Source: Patescibacteria group bacterium (GTDB lineage Bacteria > Patescibacteriota > Microgenomatia > Levybacterales > UBA12049). From it: DNA of 27,250 nucleotides. A model generated the notes under the pieces. That model did not search any database. It was not told the DNA's origin and worked only from the letters and a program-made list of their open reading frames with translations. A program made the translations under genes and the position numbers. The stretch covers positions 1 through 27,250 of the forward strand of contig JAMDEE010000008.1 of NCBI GenBank assembly GCA_023487605.1, in the 5' to 3' direction. Below are positions 15,592-22,243 of the stretch, piece after piece (position 1 is the stretch's first letter; the number at the start of each line of letters is the position of its first letter).

Positions 15592-15620
15592 AACTTATAA
15601 TGCCAGTAACTTATAATGCC
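15592..15620 (+). promoter_or_regulatory. Tandem -10-like repeats upstream of obg
   Basis: The 13-mer AACTTATAATGCC occurs twice (15592-15604 and 15608-15620), each holding a perfect TATAAT. They may be two alternative promoters 16 bp apart, or a recent duplication. No good -35 is seen for either. The obg ATG is at 15641. Confidence 0.35.
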
Positions 15621-15640
15621 TTAAATGGTAGAATAAGCTT

Positions 15641-16600
15641 ATGCTGGTTGATGAAGTAACTATTACGGTTAGGGCGGGAAACGGAGGAAACGGCTCGGTC
15701 AATTTTAAGAGAAACGGACAAACAGCAAAGGGAGGACCTGACGGAGGAAACGGAGGAAATGGCGGAAGCGTTTATTTTCAGGGAGTCAACGACATTACTG
15801 CTCTTAGTGTATTCAGTTACAAAAAAGTAATAGAGGGAGAAGACGGAGTTAATGGAGGAAGACAAAATCTTTACGGAAGAAACGGAAAAGACCTAATCGT
15901 TAAAGTCCCCATAGGAACCTTTGTAACAGACCTTATTTCAAAAGAAACTTTTGAAATAATAGACGAAGACACAAAAATACTCGTTGCAAGCGGAGGAAAA
16001 GGAGGAAGAGGAAATAACGAATTCAAATCGGCCACAAATCAAACTCCTATGTACGCAGAACCGGGAGAGCCCGGAGAAGTAAAAAAGCTTTTTTTAGAAC
16101 TTAAGCTAGTTGCTGATATCGGTTTAATTGGCCTTCCTAACTCCGGGAAAAGTACATTACTTAGTATTTTGACAAACGCCCATCCTAAAATCGGCGATTA
16201 CCCGTTTACGACTTTAGAACCTAATTTAGGCGTTTATAACGGCCTGATTATTTCGGATATCCCCGGACTTATTGAGGGTGCATCAAAGGGAAAAGGATTG
16301 GGAGATAAATTCCTGAAACACGTAGAGAAAACTAAAATTCTAGTCCATTGCATTGATTCAAATTCCCAAGACATAAAAAAGGACTACAAGCTGATAAGAA
16401 AAGAGCTTGAAGATTATAATCCAGAACTTTTAAAAAAAAGAGAAATAGTTTTATTAACAAAAAAAGACACGCAGGATGAAAAGACCTTAAAGGAAAAATT
16501 AAATTTACTCAAAAAACTAAATAAGCGAGTGTTTGCCATTTCGGTATTTGATGACGCGAGTATCAGCTATCTCCGCCCTTATTTAGAAGAAGTGAGTTGA
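15641..16600 (+). CDS. obg: Obg/CgtA GTPase, short form
   Basis: Essential GTPase of 50S maturation and growth control. Residues 1-157 are the glycine-rich Obg fold (RAGNGGNGSVNF, GGPDGGNGGNGG). Residues 158-319 are the G domain: G1 GLPNSGKST (164-172), G3 DIPGLIEGA (206-214), G4 TKKD in place of NKxD, and G5 AISVFDD. At 319 residues it ends with the G domain and lacks the C-terminal extension found in many homologues. That is common in reduced genomes and is not by itself a sign of damage, since the stop is clean. The gene stands alone on the plus strand between two leftward units. Confidence 0.95.
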   Translation: MLVDEVTITVRAGNGGNGSVNFKRNGQTAKGGPDGGNGGNGGSVYFQGVNDITALSVFSYKKVIEGEDGVNGGRQNLYGRNGKDLIVKVPIGTFVTDLISKETFEIIDEDTKILVASGGKGGRGNNEFKSATNQTPMYAEPGEPGEVKKLFLELKLVADIGLIGLPNSGKSTLLSILTNAHPKIGDYPFTTLEPNLGVYNGLIISDIPGLIEGASKGKGLGDKFLKHVEKTKILVHCIDSNSQDIKKDYKLIRKELEDYNPELLKKREIVLLTKKDTQDEKTLKEKLNLLKKLNKRVFAISVFDDASISYLRPYLEEVS

Positions 16601-16748
16601 GTATTTTATCTGTGAGCCTTCAGTACCCAGGATGGAACATCCTATTTAAGAGCATCATTCAGGCCTACCTCAAGCTACTCAAACTAGGCTTAGTATACCA
16701 TGAAAAGGAGGTAAAATGAACTCACTTTTTGCAAGGGTTTCCGGCTAG
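16601..16748 (+). other. Orphan structured leader with strong SD and a 10-codon ORF
   Basis: After obg, a short hairpin AGGATG-GAA-CATCCT (16629-16643) lies inside a possible closing stem, GAGCCT (16614-16619) with AGGCTT (16686-16691). AAGGAGGT (16705-16712), the only strong Shine-Dalgarno seen in the window, precedes ATG 16716. The ORF MNSLFARVSG stops at 16748 because it runs into a dispersed repeat (GCAAGGGTTTCCG, 16731-16743). TACCTC (16666-16671) could pair with GAGGTA (16708-16713) and mask the ribosome site. This looks like the 5' end of a gene whose body was lost, or a leader-peptide regulator. The following 45 bp show nothing recognisable. Confidence 0.35.
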
Positions 16749-16792
16749 CGCCTCTAATCGTCCAAGCGTTTCAAAACCAATTTTTCTAGTAA

Positions 16793-17254
16793 TTATATTC
16801 CCAGGAGTGCTTTAGCTCTAGAAAAAAGACCTGTGGGTTTTCGCGAAGAGAGATGAACATCTACCTTTTGCCCGGGTTCAGTCCAAAAAAATCCTCGATG
16901 ACTCTCCGTTATTATAGGCGACTGGTTTATTTCATCTTTTGAATAGGTATTGTCAGATAGCACAACGTCAGTTAGTTTACCTTTTGAATCGTATCCTAAA
17001 ATGGTTGTTTTATCGCTTACCGTGTCGGGGGTTTCTGCTGTAATGATTCTAACTCTCGCAGGAAGAACATTGTCTCCAAGAATGTCGATATCCGAGAGTT
17101 CGGGAGGACGGTTAATTTCGATAACAACAGGAGACCTTTTATATCTGACGGTTACATCCTCAGGTTTTTTTATTGCCAGTTTTATCTTTTCGTCTACACA
17201 GGTTGCTTGAGTGATTCTTCCCCATGTATCGTAAACAACTTCGTGGATGGACAT
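16793..17254 (-). CDS. Hypothetical protein, 153 residues
   Basis: I do not recognise this protein. It is soluble, with no signal peptide or membrane helix. It has a beta-strand-like N-terminal two-thirds (VTVRYKRSPVVIEINRPP; VRIITAETPDTVSDKTTILGY), an acidic and threonine-rich middle, and a basic C-terminal tail (LFSRAKALLGI). The evidence that it is real is a near-perfect promoter (TTGACA-17-TATAAT) that places transcription start at or next to its ATG. It stands alone in a repeat-rich, gene-poor stretch. Function unknown. Confidence 0.65.
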   Translation of the reverse strand: MSIHEVVYDTWGRITQATCVDEKIKLAIKKPEDVTVRYKRSPVVIEINRPPELSDIDILGDNVLPARVRIITAETPDTVSDKTTILGYDSKGKLTDVVLSDNTYSKDEINQSPIITESHRGFFWTEPGQKVDVHLSSRKPTGLFSRAKALLGI

Positions 17255-17260
17255 AATGGG

Positions 17261-17289
17261 ATTATAATTTTATCAATTTAGATTGTCAA
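17261..17289 (-). promoter_or_regulatory. Consensus promoter of the 153-residue gene
   Basis: On the minus strand, TTGACA (17284-17289), a 17-nt spacer and TATAAT (17261-17266) match the sigma-70 consensus exactly. The -10 is only 6 nt from the ATG (17254), so the mRNA would be leaderless. This is the best promoter in the window. Confidence 0.7.
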
Positions 17290-17358
17290 TGCAGGATTTA
17301 TTCTATTTCCACTTTATATAAAACCTTACTGTCATTCTCTTAACAGACAGGTTACCGG

Positions 17359-17394
17359 GAGTCTTGCCCCTCTTTTGGCAAGGGTAAATAGAAT
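17359..17394. repeat. Dispersed repeat copy with hairpin
   Basis: Contains the 19-mer CCCCTCTTTTGGCAAGGGT (17367-17385), also found at 18519-18537. Here CTTGCC (17363-17368) and GGCAAG (17377-17382) form a 6-bp hairpin. AAATAGAAT (17386-17394) is the inverse of ATTCTATTT near 17292, so the surrounding 100 bp are bracketed by a 9-bp inverted repeat. Confidence 0.5.
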
Positions 17395-17419
17395 CTTTCA
17401 AAGGGTCAGAAGTTAGAAC

Positions 17420-18463
17420 CTATTTCTGCTTTAAATCTTGAATAAAATTTCTAAGATTGTCTAAAAGAATTCCGTTGCTAGATTCCAGTGCAATTTCTTC
17501 TGTTCCCCATTTAACTCCAGTTTCAGAAAAGTTATGAGAACCTACTATACAATGACTGCTACCAATTAATGCCTTAGCGTGAACAAAAAAAGGAAGATAA
17601 GTAATTGGTATTCTTTTGCCATCTTTTATCATTCTTTTTTGAGCAAGTCGATTTACTGCATATATTTGAGGGTCTTTTATTTCTGACATCTTAGGAACTA
17701 TTATTTCAATGTCTACTCCACGATTTTTTGCAGAAATCAACTCATCCAACATTTCTCCTTCAGGGATTAATTGACTAACATATACAATTCTTTTTTGTTC
17801 ATTCTTTACAAGCTCAATTGCTTTACCATAAATTATTGATTTTCCTTCAACTCCAGAATCTATCAACAGGGTTGTTTCATCATCTAATTTATCTACAATA
17901 TCTTGAGTGGGTTTTTTACCATCAAACATTTCAAAATAAGGCGAAATTTTTTCTACAAGTTTTGGATTTGTTATTTTTACCATAAAATCTTTTGCTCTTA
18001 CATCTGTCCAGTTAGAACCACCTATGTAACAAACATCATCTACAACTGTCATCTTTATATGACTCCTACCAACATATGGTATTAATTTACTTTTCCCTGT
18101 AGGCTCATTTGTAATGCTGACTTTAACTCCCCCTTTTGTTAACCTTTCAAACATTTCCTGGGTTTCTTTTCTTTGAATAGCTAATTTACCAACTTTTGCT
18201 AGATAAGAAGGGACCTCATTTATTGCGTTTAATGAAATACTATCTGCAACAACTCTTACATCTAAACCTCTTGACGCAGCATCAGAAAGAGTTGGCTCAA
18301 CCATAATCATTGCATCTTTATGTTGAACATACATCGCTCTTAACCAAACTCTGGTTTTTGCAGTTGAAGCTTCTCTTGTAAAATCTTGGAAAAAATTTAT
18401 ACGAGGTAAAACCTCAAAATTATCGCTAAAATTTTCTATCTCAATTCCAGCTTTTTGTTCCAT
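17420..18463 (-). CDS. Phospholipase D-like domain protein
   Basis: 347 residues with two PLD repeats. Repeat 1 carries H135-x-K137-x4-D142 in SHIKMTVVDD followed by GGSNWTDV, a complete HKD motif. Repeat 2 has H295-x-K297 (VHAKALIGSS) and GSHNFSETG, but the position of the Asp is a Ser (S302). Family members include cardiolipin synthases, nucleases and phosphodiesterases. There is no membrane segment or signal peptide, so a cytoplasmic nuclease or phosphodiesterase is at least as likely as a lipid synthase. Its single extended -10 promoter sits immediately before the ATG, predicting a leaderless mRNA. It lies alone between repeat-rich spacers, which fits an accessory gene. Confidence 0.88.
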   Translation of the reverse strand: MEQKAGIEIENFSDNFEVLPRINFFQDFTREASTAKTRVWLRAMYVQHKDAMIMVEPTLSDAASRGLDVRVVADSISLNAINEVPSYLAKVGKLAIQRKETQEMFERLTKGGVKVSITNEPTGKSKLIPYVGRSHIKMTVVDDVCYIGGSNWTDVRAKDFMVKITNPKLVEKISPYFEMFDGKKPTQDIVDKLDDETTLLIDSGVEGKSIIYGKAIELVKNEQKRIVYVSQLIPEGEMLDELISAKNRGVDIEIIVPKMSEIKDPQIYAVNRLAQKRMIKDGKRIPITYLPFFVHAKALIGSSHCIVGSHNFSETGVKWGTEEIALESSNGILLDNLRNFIQDLKQK

Positions 18464-18469
18464 GTGGGT

Positions 18470-18478
18470 ATTATACCA
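18470..18478 (-). promoter_or_regulatory. Extended -10 promoter of the PLD-like gene
   Basis: The minus strand reads TGGTATAAT, the same nonamer as at typA, starting 6 nt upstream of the ATG (18463). Transcription would start at or next to the ATG. No -35 is evident. Confidence 0.5.
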
Positions 18479-18502
18479 TTGCTAGGCTAATTTCCCTATG
18501 AA

Positions 18503-18733
18503 TTAAATAGGGGTTGCACCCCTCTTTTGGCAAGGGTTTCCGCTTCGCTCCAATGAACCTGAGCAAAATATAATATGATAAATCGGTAAGCCGCCAGGGA
18601 TTACACTTCGCCAAGGCTTCGAGTAGTAGGATTTCCCTGACTGATGTTTTTTCAAACGATTTTTTAAATCTGGGGTATATCCTACATAATAACGGGAAGT
18701 TGATAGATTATGAAGAATGTATGTATAAAACAT
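18503..18733 (-). CDS. Small GIY-YIG nuclease-domain ORF, C-terminus degraded
   Basis: 76 residues. The first 40 or so are a clear GIY-YIG domain start (FYTYILHNLSTSRYYVGYTPDLKNRLKKHQSG, quoted in two parts: FYTYILHN and RYYVGYTPDLKNRLKKH), followed by the usual YYSKPW. From residue about 42 the sequence departs from the family: it reads through a fragment resembling the tRNA-Lys 3' end and through the dispersed repeat, ending GNPCQKRGATPI. The catalytic Glu region of a normal 80-100 residue member is missing. The ORF begins 33 bp after tRNA-Lys on the same strand. It is probably a truncated relic, although an altered but expressed product cannot be excluded. Confidence 0.55.
   Translation of the reverse strand: MFYTYILHNLSTSRYYVGYTPDLKNRLKKHQSGKSYYSKPWRSVIPGGLPIYHIIFCSGSLERSGNPCQKRGATPI
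18509..18523 (-). terminator. Possible terminator after the GIY-YIG ORF
   Basis: AGGGGT-TGC-ACCCCT is a perfect 6-bp stem with a 3-nt loop. On the minus strand it is followed by ATTTAATT, a weak T-rich tail, and it overlaps the last codons of the ORF. It adjoins the dispersed 19-mer repeat, so it may instead belong to that repeat. Confidence 0.3.
18519..18542. repeat. Dispersed repeat copy
   Basis: Second copy of the 19-mer CCCCTCTTTTGGCAAGGGT (18519-18537), continuing with TTCCG. GCAAGGGTTTCCG (18530-18542) is also shared with 16731-16743. It lies inside the degraded 3' part of the GIY-YIG ORF. Confidence 0.55.
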
Positions 18734-18765
18734 CGCTTGCTATCTGTAGCTTTAGCGAAAGATAG

Positions 18766-18838
18766 TGAGCCGCCAGGGAGTCGAACCCTGAACCTATTCC
18801 TTAAGAGGGAATTGCTCTGCCAGTTGAGCTAGCGGCCC
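18766..18838 (-). tRNA. tRNA-Lys(CTT)
   Basis: On the minus strand, acceptor GGGCCGC pairs with GCGGCTC (one G-U), with discriminator A at 18766. D-stem GCTC/GAGC, anticodon loop CTCTTAA (anticodon CTT, reading AAG) and T-loop TTCGACT are present. CCA is not encoded. Just after its 3' end lies a small palindrome (CTATCT...AGATAG), then the GIY-YIG ORF. A 12-bp piece of its 3' end recurs 179 bp downstream at 18589-18600. Confidence 0.92.
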
Positions 18839-18857
18839 GCTTTCCAAAATCATTGTA

Positions 18858-18887
18858 AGTATACTATAATGTATATTACTTAGACAA
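18858..18887 (-). promoter_or_regulatory. Possible promoter of tRNA-Lys
   Basis: Minus-strand TTGTCT (18882-18887), an 18-nt spacer and TATACT (18858-18863) would start transcription near 18851, 13 nt before the mature tRNA. The same 62-bp spacer must also drive the divergent tRNA-Arg; TATAAT at 18865-18870 is a candidate. Confidence 0.35.
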
Positions 18888-18900
18888 GATATTTACGCTT

Positions 18901-18972
18901 GCCTCCGTAGCTCAACGGATAGAGCAGCGGTCTTCGGAACCGCTGATGGGGGTTCGATTCCTCTCGGAGGTA
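18901..18972 (+). tRNA. tRNA-Arg(TCG)
   Basis: Acceptor GCCTCCG (18901-18907) pairs with CGGAGGT (18965-18971, one G-U), with discriminator A18972. The D-arm CTCAACGGATAGAG has the arginine-type A20. The anticodon stem AGCGGT/ACCGCT closes loop CTTCGGA, anticodon TCG, which reads CGA and possibly other CGN codons. No CCA is encoded. It converges on rnhB, whose stop begins 5 bp beyond. Confidence 0.9.
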
Positions 18973-18976
18973 CGAA

Positions 18977-19609
18977 TTATAAAAATTTTGACAGGTTAAA
19001 AGATTTTCTGTGGATTTCGCTCAACCCTAATTGTTTAATTGCATCCCTGTGCGCTTTTGTGCCGTAACCTTTATTTCCGAAAAAATTATATCCCGGAAAT
19101 GTTTTTTCTAAATTTTCCATAAGACTGTCCCTATACACTTTGGCAATTATTGAAGATGCGGCAATTGATATGCATTTTTGGTCGCCCTTAACAATAAAAT
19201 CAACATTTTTATAATTTATTTTCTTAGTATTGCCGTCTACTAGAAAATAAATATTTCTGCTTTTGAACTGTTTTTTTATTTTATTAATCAGGTTTTCAAA
19301 AATAAGCCTGTTTGCTTCCCCTACTCCAAGTTCATTAATTACCGATACGTCGATTATTTCTATAAAACTAATCGAATTATCTAAAATCAGTTTGGAAAGC
19401 TTTGCTCTTTTATTTTTAGTCAGCAGTTTGGAGTCATTAATATCCTCAAACCATTCGTGCTCTTTTTCAAATGCTACTGCGGCGGCTACAAGAGGGCCCG
19501 CAAAAGAACCTCTGCCGACTTCATCCATGCCAAACACGAGGTCAAATTCGTTAATTTTTTCGGCTTCCTGTTTATAAGAGGGTTTTTTAATTTTCGTCAA
19601 TTTCTTCAT
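18977..19609 (-). CDS. rnhB: Ribonuclease HII
   Basis: Cleaves the RNA strand of RNA-DNA hybrids and removes misincorporated ribonucleotides. The 210 residues match the usual length. FGMDEVGRGSFAGPLVAAAV carries the first acidic pair D29/E30; NDSKLL (58-63) is the conserved segment after the first helix; a conserved VDG lies near residue 124, and KGDQKCISIAASSIIAKVYRD is the family's catalytic-region block. GYGTKAHRDAIKQLGLSEIHRKSF is the typical C-terminal signature. The ATG lies inside the end of the DUF2130 gene (23-nt overlap), so the two are probably coupled and share its promoter. Confidence 0.95.
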   Translation of the reverse strand: MKKLTKIKKPSYKQEAEKINEFDLVFGMDEVGRGSFAGPLVAAAVAFEKEHEWFEDINDSKLLTKNKRAKLSKLILDNSISFIEIIDVSVINELGVGEANRLIFENLINKIKKQFKSRNIYFLVDGNTKKINYKNVDFIVKGDQKCISIAASSIIAKVYRDSLMENLEKTFPGYNFFGNKGYGTKAHRDAIKQLGLSEIHRKSFNLSKFL

Positions 19610-20727
19610 CTCCCGAATCCAGCATGGTTGAATCTATACCTTTTATTTCGGGTAAATTGGAAACGATTTCTTTTAATTCGCCGTAAAAATTAACTGTATT
19701 TGAATCCAGCTTTTCAATCTGTGATTCCTGTTTTTTCCACCTTAAAAGCGTTGATCTTTTTTCCGCTTCAAGAACGTCTTTAAGGGCTTTTATCACGTCA
19801 AAATGGGACTGCATCCTGTGCCTGAATGTGTCGCTCATCATATAATCTCGTATTTTTCCCCAGTCTTCTTCGGTTTGGGAGGCGGAAGACCTGACGTTTG
19901 CCATAGAAGTAATTAAAAATCTTACAAACCTGCATATGCCTATAGCGTGTTCGTAACTCGTAATCCAAATTCCGTCTTTCCTGTCAAAATTCGAAGCACC
20001 GTCGGGAAGCACCTGGGAAACTATTATTGATTCGCTTGCACTTATTTTGGCGGCATCGTCTTTGAGTTTTACTATCCAGCCGTTGCTCCAGGCTTTTGTA
20101 CGCTTTGTTTCCCAAAGGATTGAACCTATAACCTTTCCCTTAAACATCACTTTTTGCCAGATATCTCCGCCTTCTACTCCTTTGGGGACCGGCAAAAATT
20201 CGTCATTCGGGAATGCGCTTTTAAGTTTTTCTTCCAAATCTAATTCCAATACCTCACCCTGACGCTGCTGCGAACCTTGTTCAAGTTTTCTTTTAAGGTC
20301 TTCGTTTACTTTTTTGATTTCTTCAAGCTGTAGGTCCTTTTCTTTTAACCTTAACCTTTGTTCTTCCTCCGCTTTTTTTACGGCTTCTTCTTTTATCCTT
20401 TTTTCAAAACTTTCTTTTTCCTCCTGCTGTTTTTTGAGTTTTTCCTCAAGAAGGAATTTTTCTTTATTGGTTTTTTCCAATTCTTTTTCCGCTTCCAGCT
20501 TATATTTTTTTTCAAGCTCTTCCTTAGCCCGGTTTTTTTTCCAATTCTTTTTCCGCTTCCAGCTTATATTTTTTTTCAAGCTCTTCCTTAGCCCGGTTTG
20601 TAGCTTTTTCCAGCTCAAGTTTTTGTTTGTGCCTTTCCTCTTTAAGAATGGTTTCTTCCAGCTGGTGCTTTACGGCCTGGTCAATTTGGATTTTCTTTCC
20701 GCAGTTGGGACAAACAATGTCGTTCAT
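19587..20727 (-). pseudogene. DUF2130 protein gene, frameshifted by a tandem duplication
   Basis: The first frame (20727-20524) gives MNDIVCPNCGKKIQIDQAV and 67 residues, ending at a stop. The second frame carries the rest to 19587: a long charged coiled coil, then the DUF2130 C-terminal domain (VEGGDIWQKVMF, GSILWETKRTKAW). The break coincides with a perfect 64-bp tandem duplication (65-bp identical copies at 20471-20535 and 20535-20599). Removing one copy restores one frame of 358 residues, near the usual family length. The N-terminus has a CxxC zinc-ribbon-like motif. The function of DUF2130 proteins is not established. The duplication may be a real mutation, strain variation or an assembly error. 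rnhB overlaps its end. Confidence 0.85.
20471..20599. repeat. 64-bp tandem duplication inside the DUF2130 gene
   Basis: Two identical 65-bp copies offset by 64 bp, sharing one base. The period is not a multiple of three, so it shifts the reading frame and duplicates the coiled-coil segment AKEELEKKYKLEAEKELEK. Each junction lies in a T-run (6 T at one copy, 8 T at the other), suggesting slippage or recombination at homopolymers. Confidence 0.9.
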
Positions 20728-20736
20728 AACTTACAT

Positions 20737-20765
20737 ATAATACCCTCAAAAGACTTGCATTGCAA
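20737..20765 (-). promoter_or_regulatory. Possible promoter of DUF2130-rnhB
   Basis: Minus-strand TTGCAA (20760-20765), a 17-nt spacer and TATTAT (20737-20742), with a predicted start about 3 nt before the ATG. A bulged 9-bp inverted repeat (AGACTTGCA at 20751 with TGCAAGGTCT ending at 20786) overlaps the -35 and could be an operator. Confidence 0.4.
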
Positions 20766-20812
20766 TAATTTAACTTTGCAAGGTCTCCCCTTGCACAGAC
20801 ACGGAAAGTTTG

Positions 20813-20841
20813 TTGACATGGATATTGTCTTCTGATAGCAT
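20813..20841 (+). promoter_or_regulatory. Promoter of the PF04020/yvcK/secG unit
   Basis: Perfect TTGACA (20813-20818), a 17-nt spacer and TAGCAT (20836-20841, 4 of 6 matches). The predicted start near 20848 leaves about 9 nt before ATG 20857. Confidence 0.5.
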
Positions 20842-20856
20842 TTATATTTGCTGAAC

Positions 20857-21261
20857 ATGAAATCGTTAATAAGGAATATTGTCATCAATTCCCTGTCGCT
20901 TTTTATTCTTGCATTGGCAATTCCGGGTTTTAGGGTTTCGGGAGGAGTATTAACTTACTTACTGGGCGGCATAGCATTATCTCTTCTTTTTATGATAGTT
21001 AAGCCTATACTCAACATAATTTCACTTCCCCTTAACTTAGTGACTCTTGGATTGTTCTCCTTTGTTACAAATGCGATTATTTTTTACCTTTTAACCGTTT
21101 TTGTCACTTCCATAACAATTACAGCATTTACATTTCCGGGAGTTTCTTCTGCCGGATTTATTATTCCAAAACTTTACATTAATACGCTTTTTGCATTTAT
21201 ACTTATAGCTTTTTTTCAGTCCCTTATTGTTACCTTTGCATCATGGATAATAAAAAAGTAG
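20857..21261 (+). CDS. Four-helix membrane protein, PF04020 (YvlD/phage-holin IV-like)
   Basis: 134 residues from ATG 20857, a better start than the in-frame TTG at 20848, which adds three residues. It has four membrane helices. The hallmark is SLLFMIVKPILNIISLPLNLVTLGLF (conserved core VKPILNIISLPLNLVTLG), typical of the small membrane family often named phage holin family IV or YvlD. The chromosomal context shows no phage genes, so a lytic holin role is unlikely and the function is unknown. Its 3' end overlaps yvcK by 19 nt, implying coupling. It is the first gene of a rightward unit continuing with yvcK, secG and a solute-binding protein. Confidence 0.88.
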   Translation: MKSLIRNIVINSLSLFILALAIPGFRVSGGVLTYLLGGIALSLLFMIVKPILNIISLPLNLVTLGLFSFVTNAIIFYLLTVFVTSITITAFTFPGVSSAGFIIPKLYINTLFAFILIAFFQSLIVTFASWIIKK

Positions 21262-22235
21262 CCTCTGCCCTTTACAATAACAAAAAAATAGTTTGTCTGG
21301 GCGGCGGAATAGGTACAAGCGTACTTATCCATGGCCTTAAAAAATACACTCAGAACATAACAGTAGTAACCTCGATGGCTGACGACGGAGGCTCGTCGGG
21401 ACGGTTAAGAAAAGAATACAATATTATGCCTCCCGGAGATATGGTTTCCTGTATCGCCGCACTTATTGAAGATGACAATAAAGAACTGGCTTCCCTGCTT
21501 ACTTACAGGTTTCCCGGGAAAAACCGCGAGAATAAAATAATAGACGGACATAAACTCGGAAACTTTATAATGCTGGCCGAGCTTTTAAGGACTAAAGATA
21601 TTTATAAAGCCCTGGAGGCTACGAAGCAAATGTTCGGTGTAAAAGCCGATATACTTCCCGCATCCGATGTGAGAACGCATTTAAGCGCCATTACAAAGGA
21701 CGGCAGGCGCATGCACGGAGAGACCGCACTGGATATTCCAAAATACGGGGAAAAATCCGGATTAAAAAAAGTATATTTAACACCTAAATCTCCAAAAGTA
21801 AATTCTAAAGTAATTAAAAATTTACTTTCTGCAGACATAATTATCAGCGGACCCGGCGACCTATACACAAACCAGCTTCCGGTACTGATAATTCCCGAAA
21901 TAAAAGAAATCCTATTAAAAAAGAAATGCAGGAAAATTTTCGTGCTTAACATTGCTAATAAACCATTTGAAACTAAAAACTTTACGCTATTTGATTTTGT
22001 AGATACGATTACAAAACACCTGGGAGTTTTCCCTTTTGACACAATCTTTGCTAACAGCAATACTTCTGTCAAAATCCCGGCAAAATACAAAAAATACAAA
22101 TATATTAAAACAGACAAAAAACCGCTCGACCCTAAACAAAATTTTAGCATTTTGTTAAATGATGTTATAAACAAAGAGTTACCGATTTACCATGATTCTT
22201 CAAAGCTTGCAAAAGCCATAGCAGAAAATATATAA
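21243..22235 (+). CDS. yvcK: YvcK/CofD-like protein (gluconeogenesis/morphogenesis factor)
   Basis: 330 residues, the usual length. CLGGGIGTSVLIHGLK (18-33) is the nucleotide-sugar-binding loop; VTSMADDGGSSGRLRKEY (42-59) and PPGDMVSC (63-70) are the strongest family signatures; HKLGNFIM and SGPGDLYTN complete the set. In Bacillus and mycobacterial homologues the protein binds UDP-sugars and supports peptidoglycan synthesis and cell shape on gluconeogenic carbon. The UPF0052 family is related to the CofD transferase, but there is no coenzyme F420 gene here. Start and stop overlap the preceding gene by 19 nt, and secG follows after 8 bp. Confidence 0.94.
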   Translation: MDNKKVASALYNNKKIVCLGGGIGTSVLIHGLKKYTQNITVVTSMADDGGSSGRLRKEYNIMPPGDMVSCIAALIEDDNKELASLLTYRFPGKNRENKIIDGHKLGNFIMLAELLRTKDIYKALEATKQMFGVKADILPASDVRTHLSAITKDGRRMHGETALDIPKYGEKSGLKKVYLTPKSPKVNSKVIKNLLSADIIISGPGDLYTNQLPVLIIPEIKEILLKKKCRKIFVLNIANKPFETKNFTLFDFVDTITKHLGVFPFDTIFANSNTSVKIPAKYKKYKYIKTDKKPLDPKQNFSILLNDVINKELPIYHDSSKLAKAIAENI

Positions 22236-22243
22236 TCTACTAA

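Noticed and set aside
8358..16600. Alternative genetic code with TGA read as glycine, as in some CPR groups.
   Set aside because: The Y-family polymerase and obg genes end at TGA where the families end, and no gene needs TGA read through.
16614..16691. The post-obg structured region as a tRNA, on either strand.
   Set aside because: A short closing stem exists but no T-arm or anticodon arm of the right size follows.
20314..20835. A 173-residue Phe/Ser-rich plus-strand frame.
   Set aside because: It is antisense to the Lys/Glu-rich coiled coil of the DUF2130 gene and has no family-like features.
20857..21261. The holin-like gene as evidence of a prophage.
   Set aside because: PF04020 proteins are common chromosomal membrane proteins, and there are no phage genes around it.
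21602..22174. A 190-residue minus-strand frame.
   Set aside because: It is antisense to the well-conserved yvcK gene.
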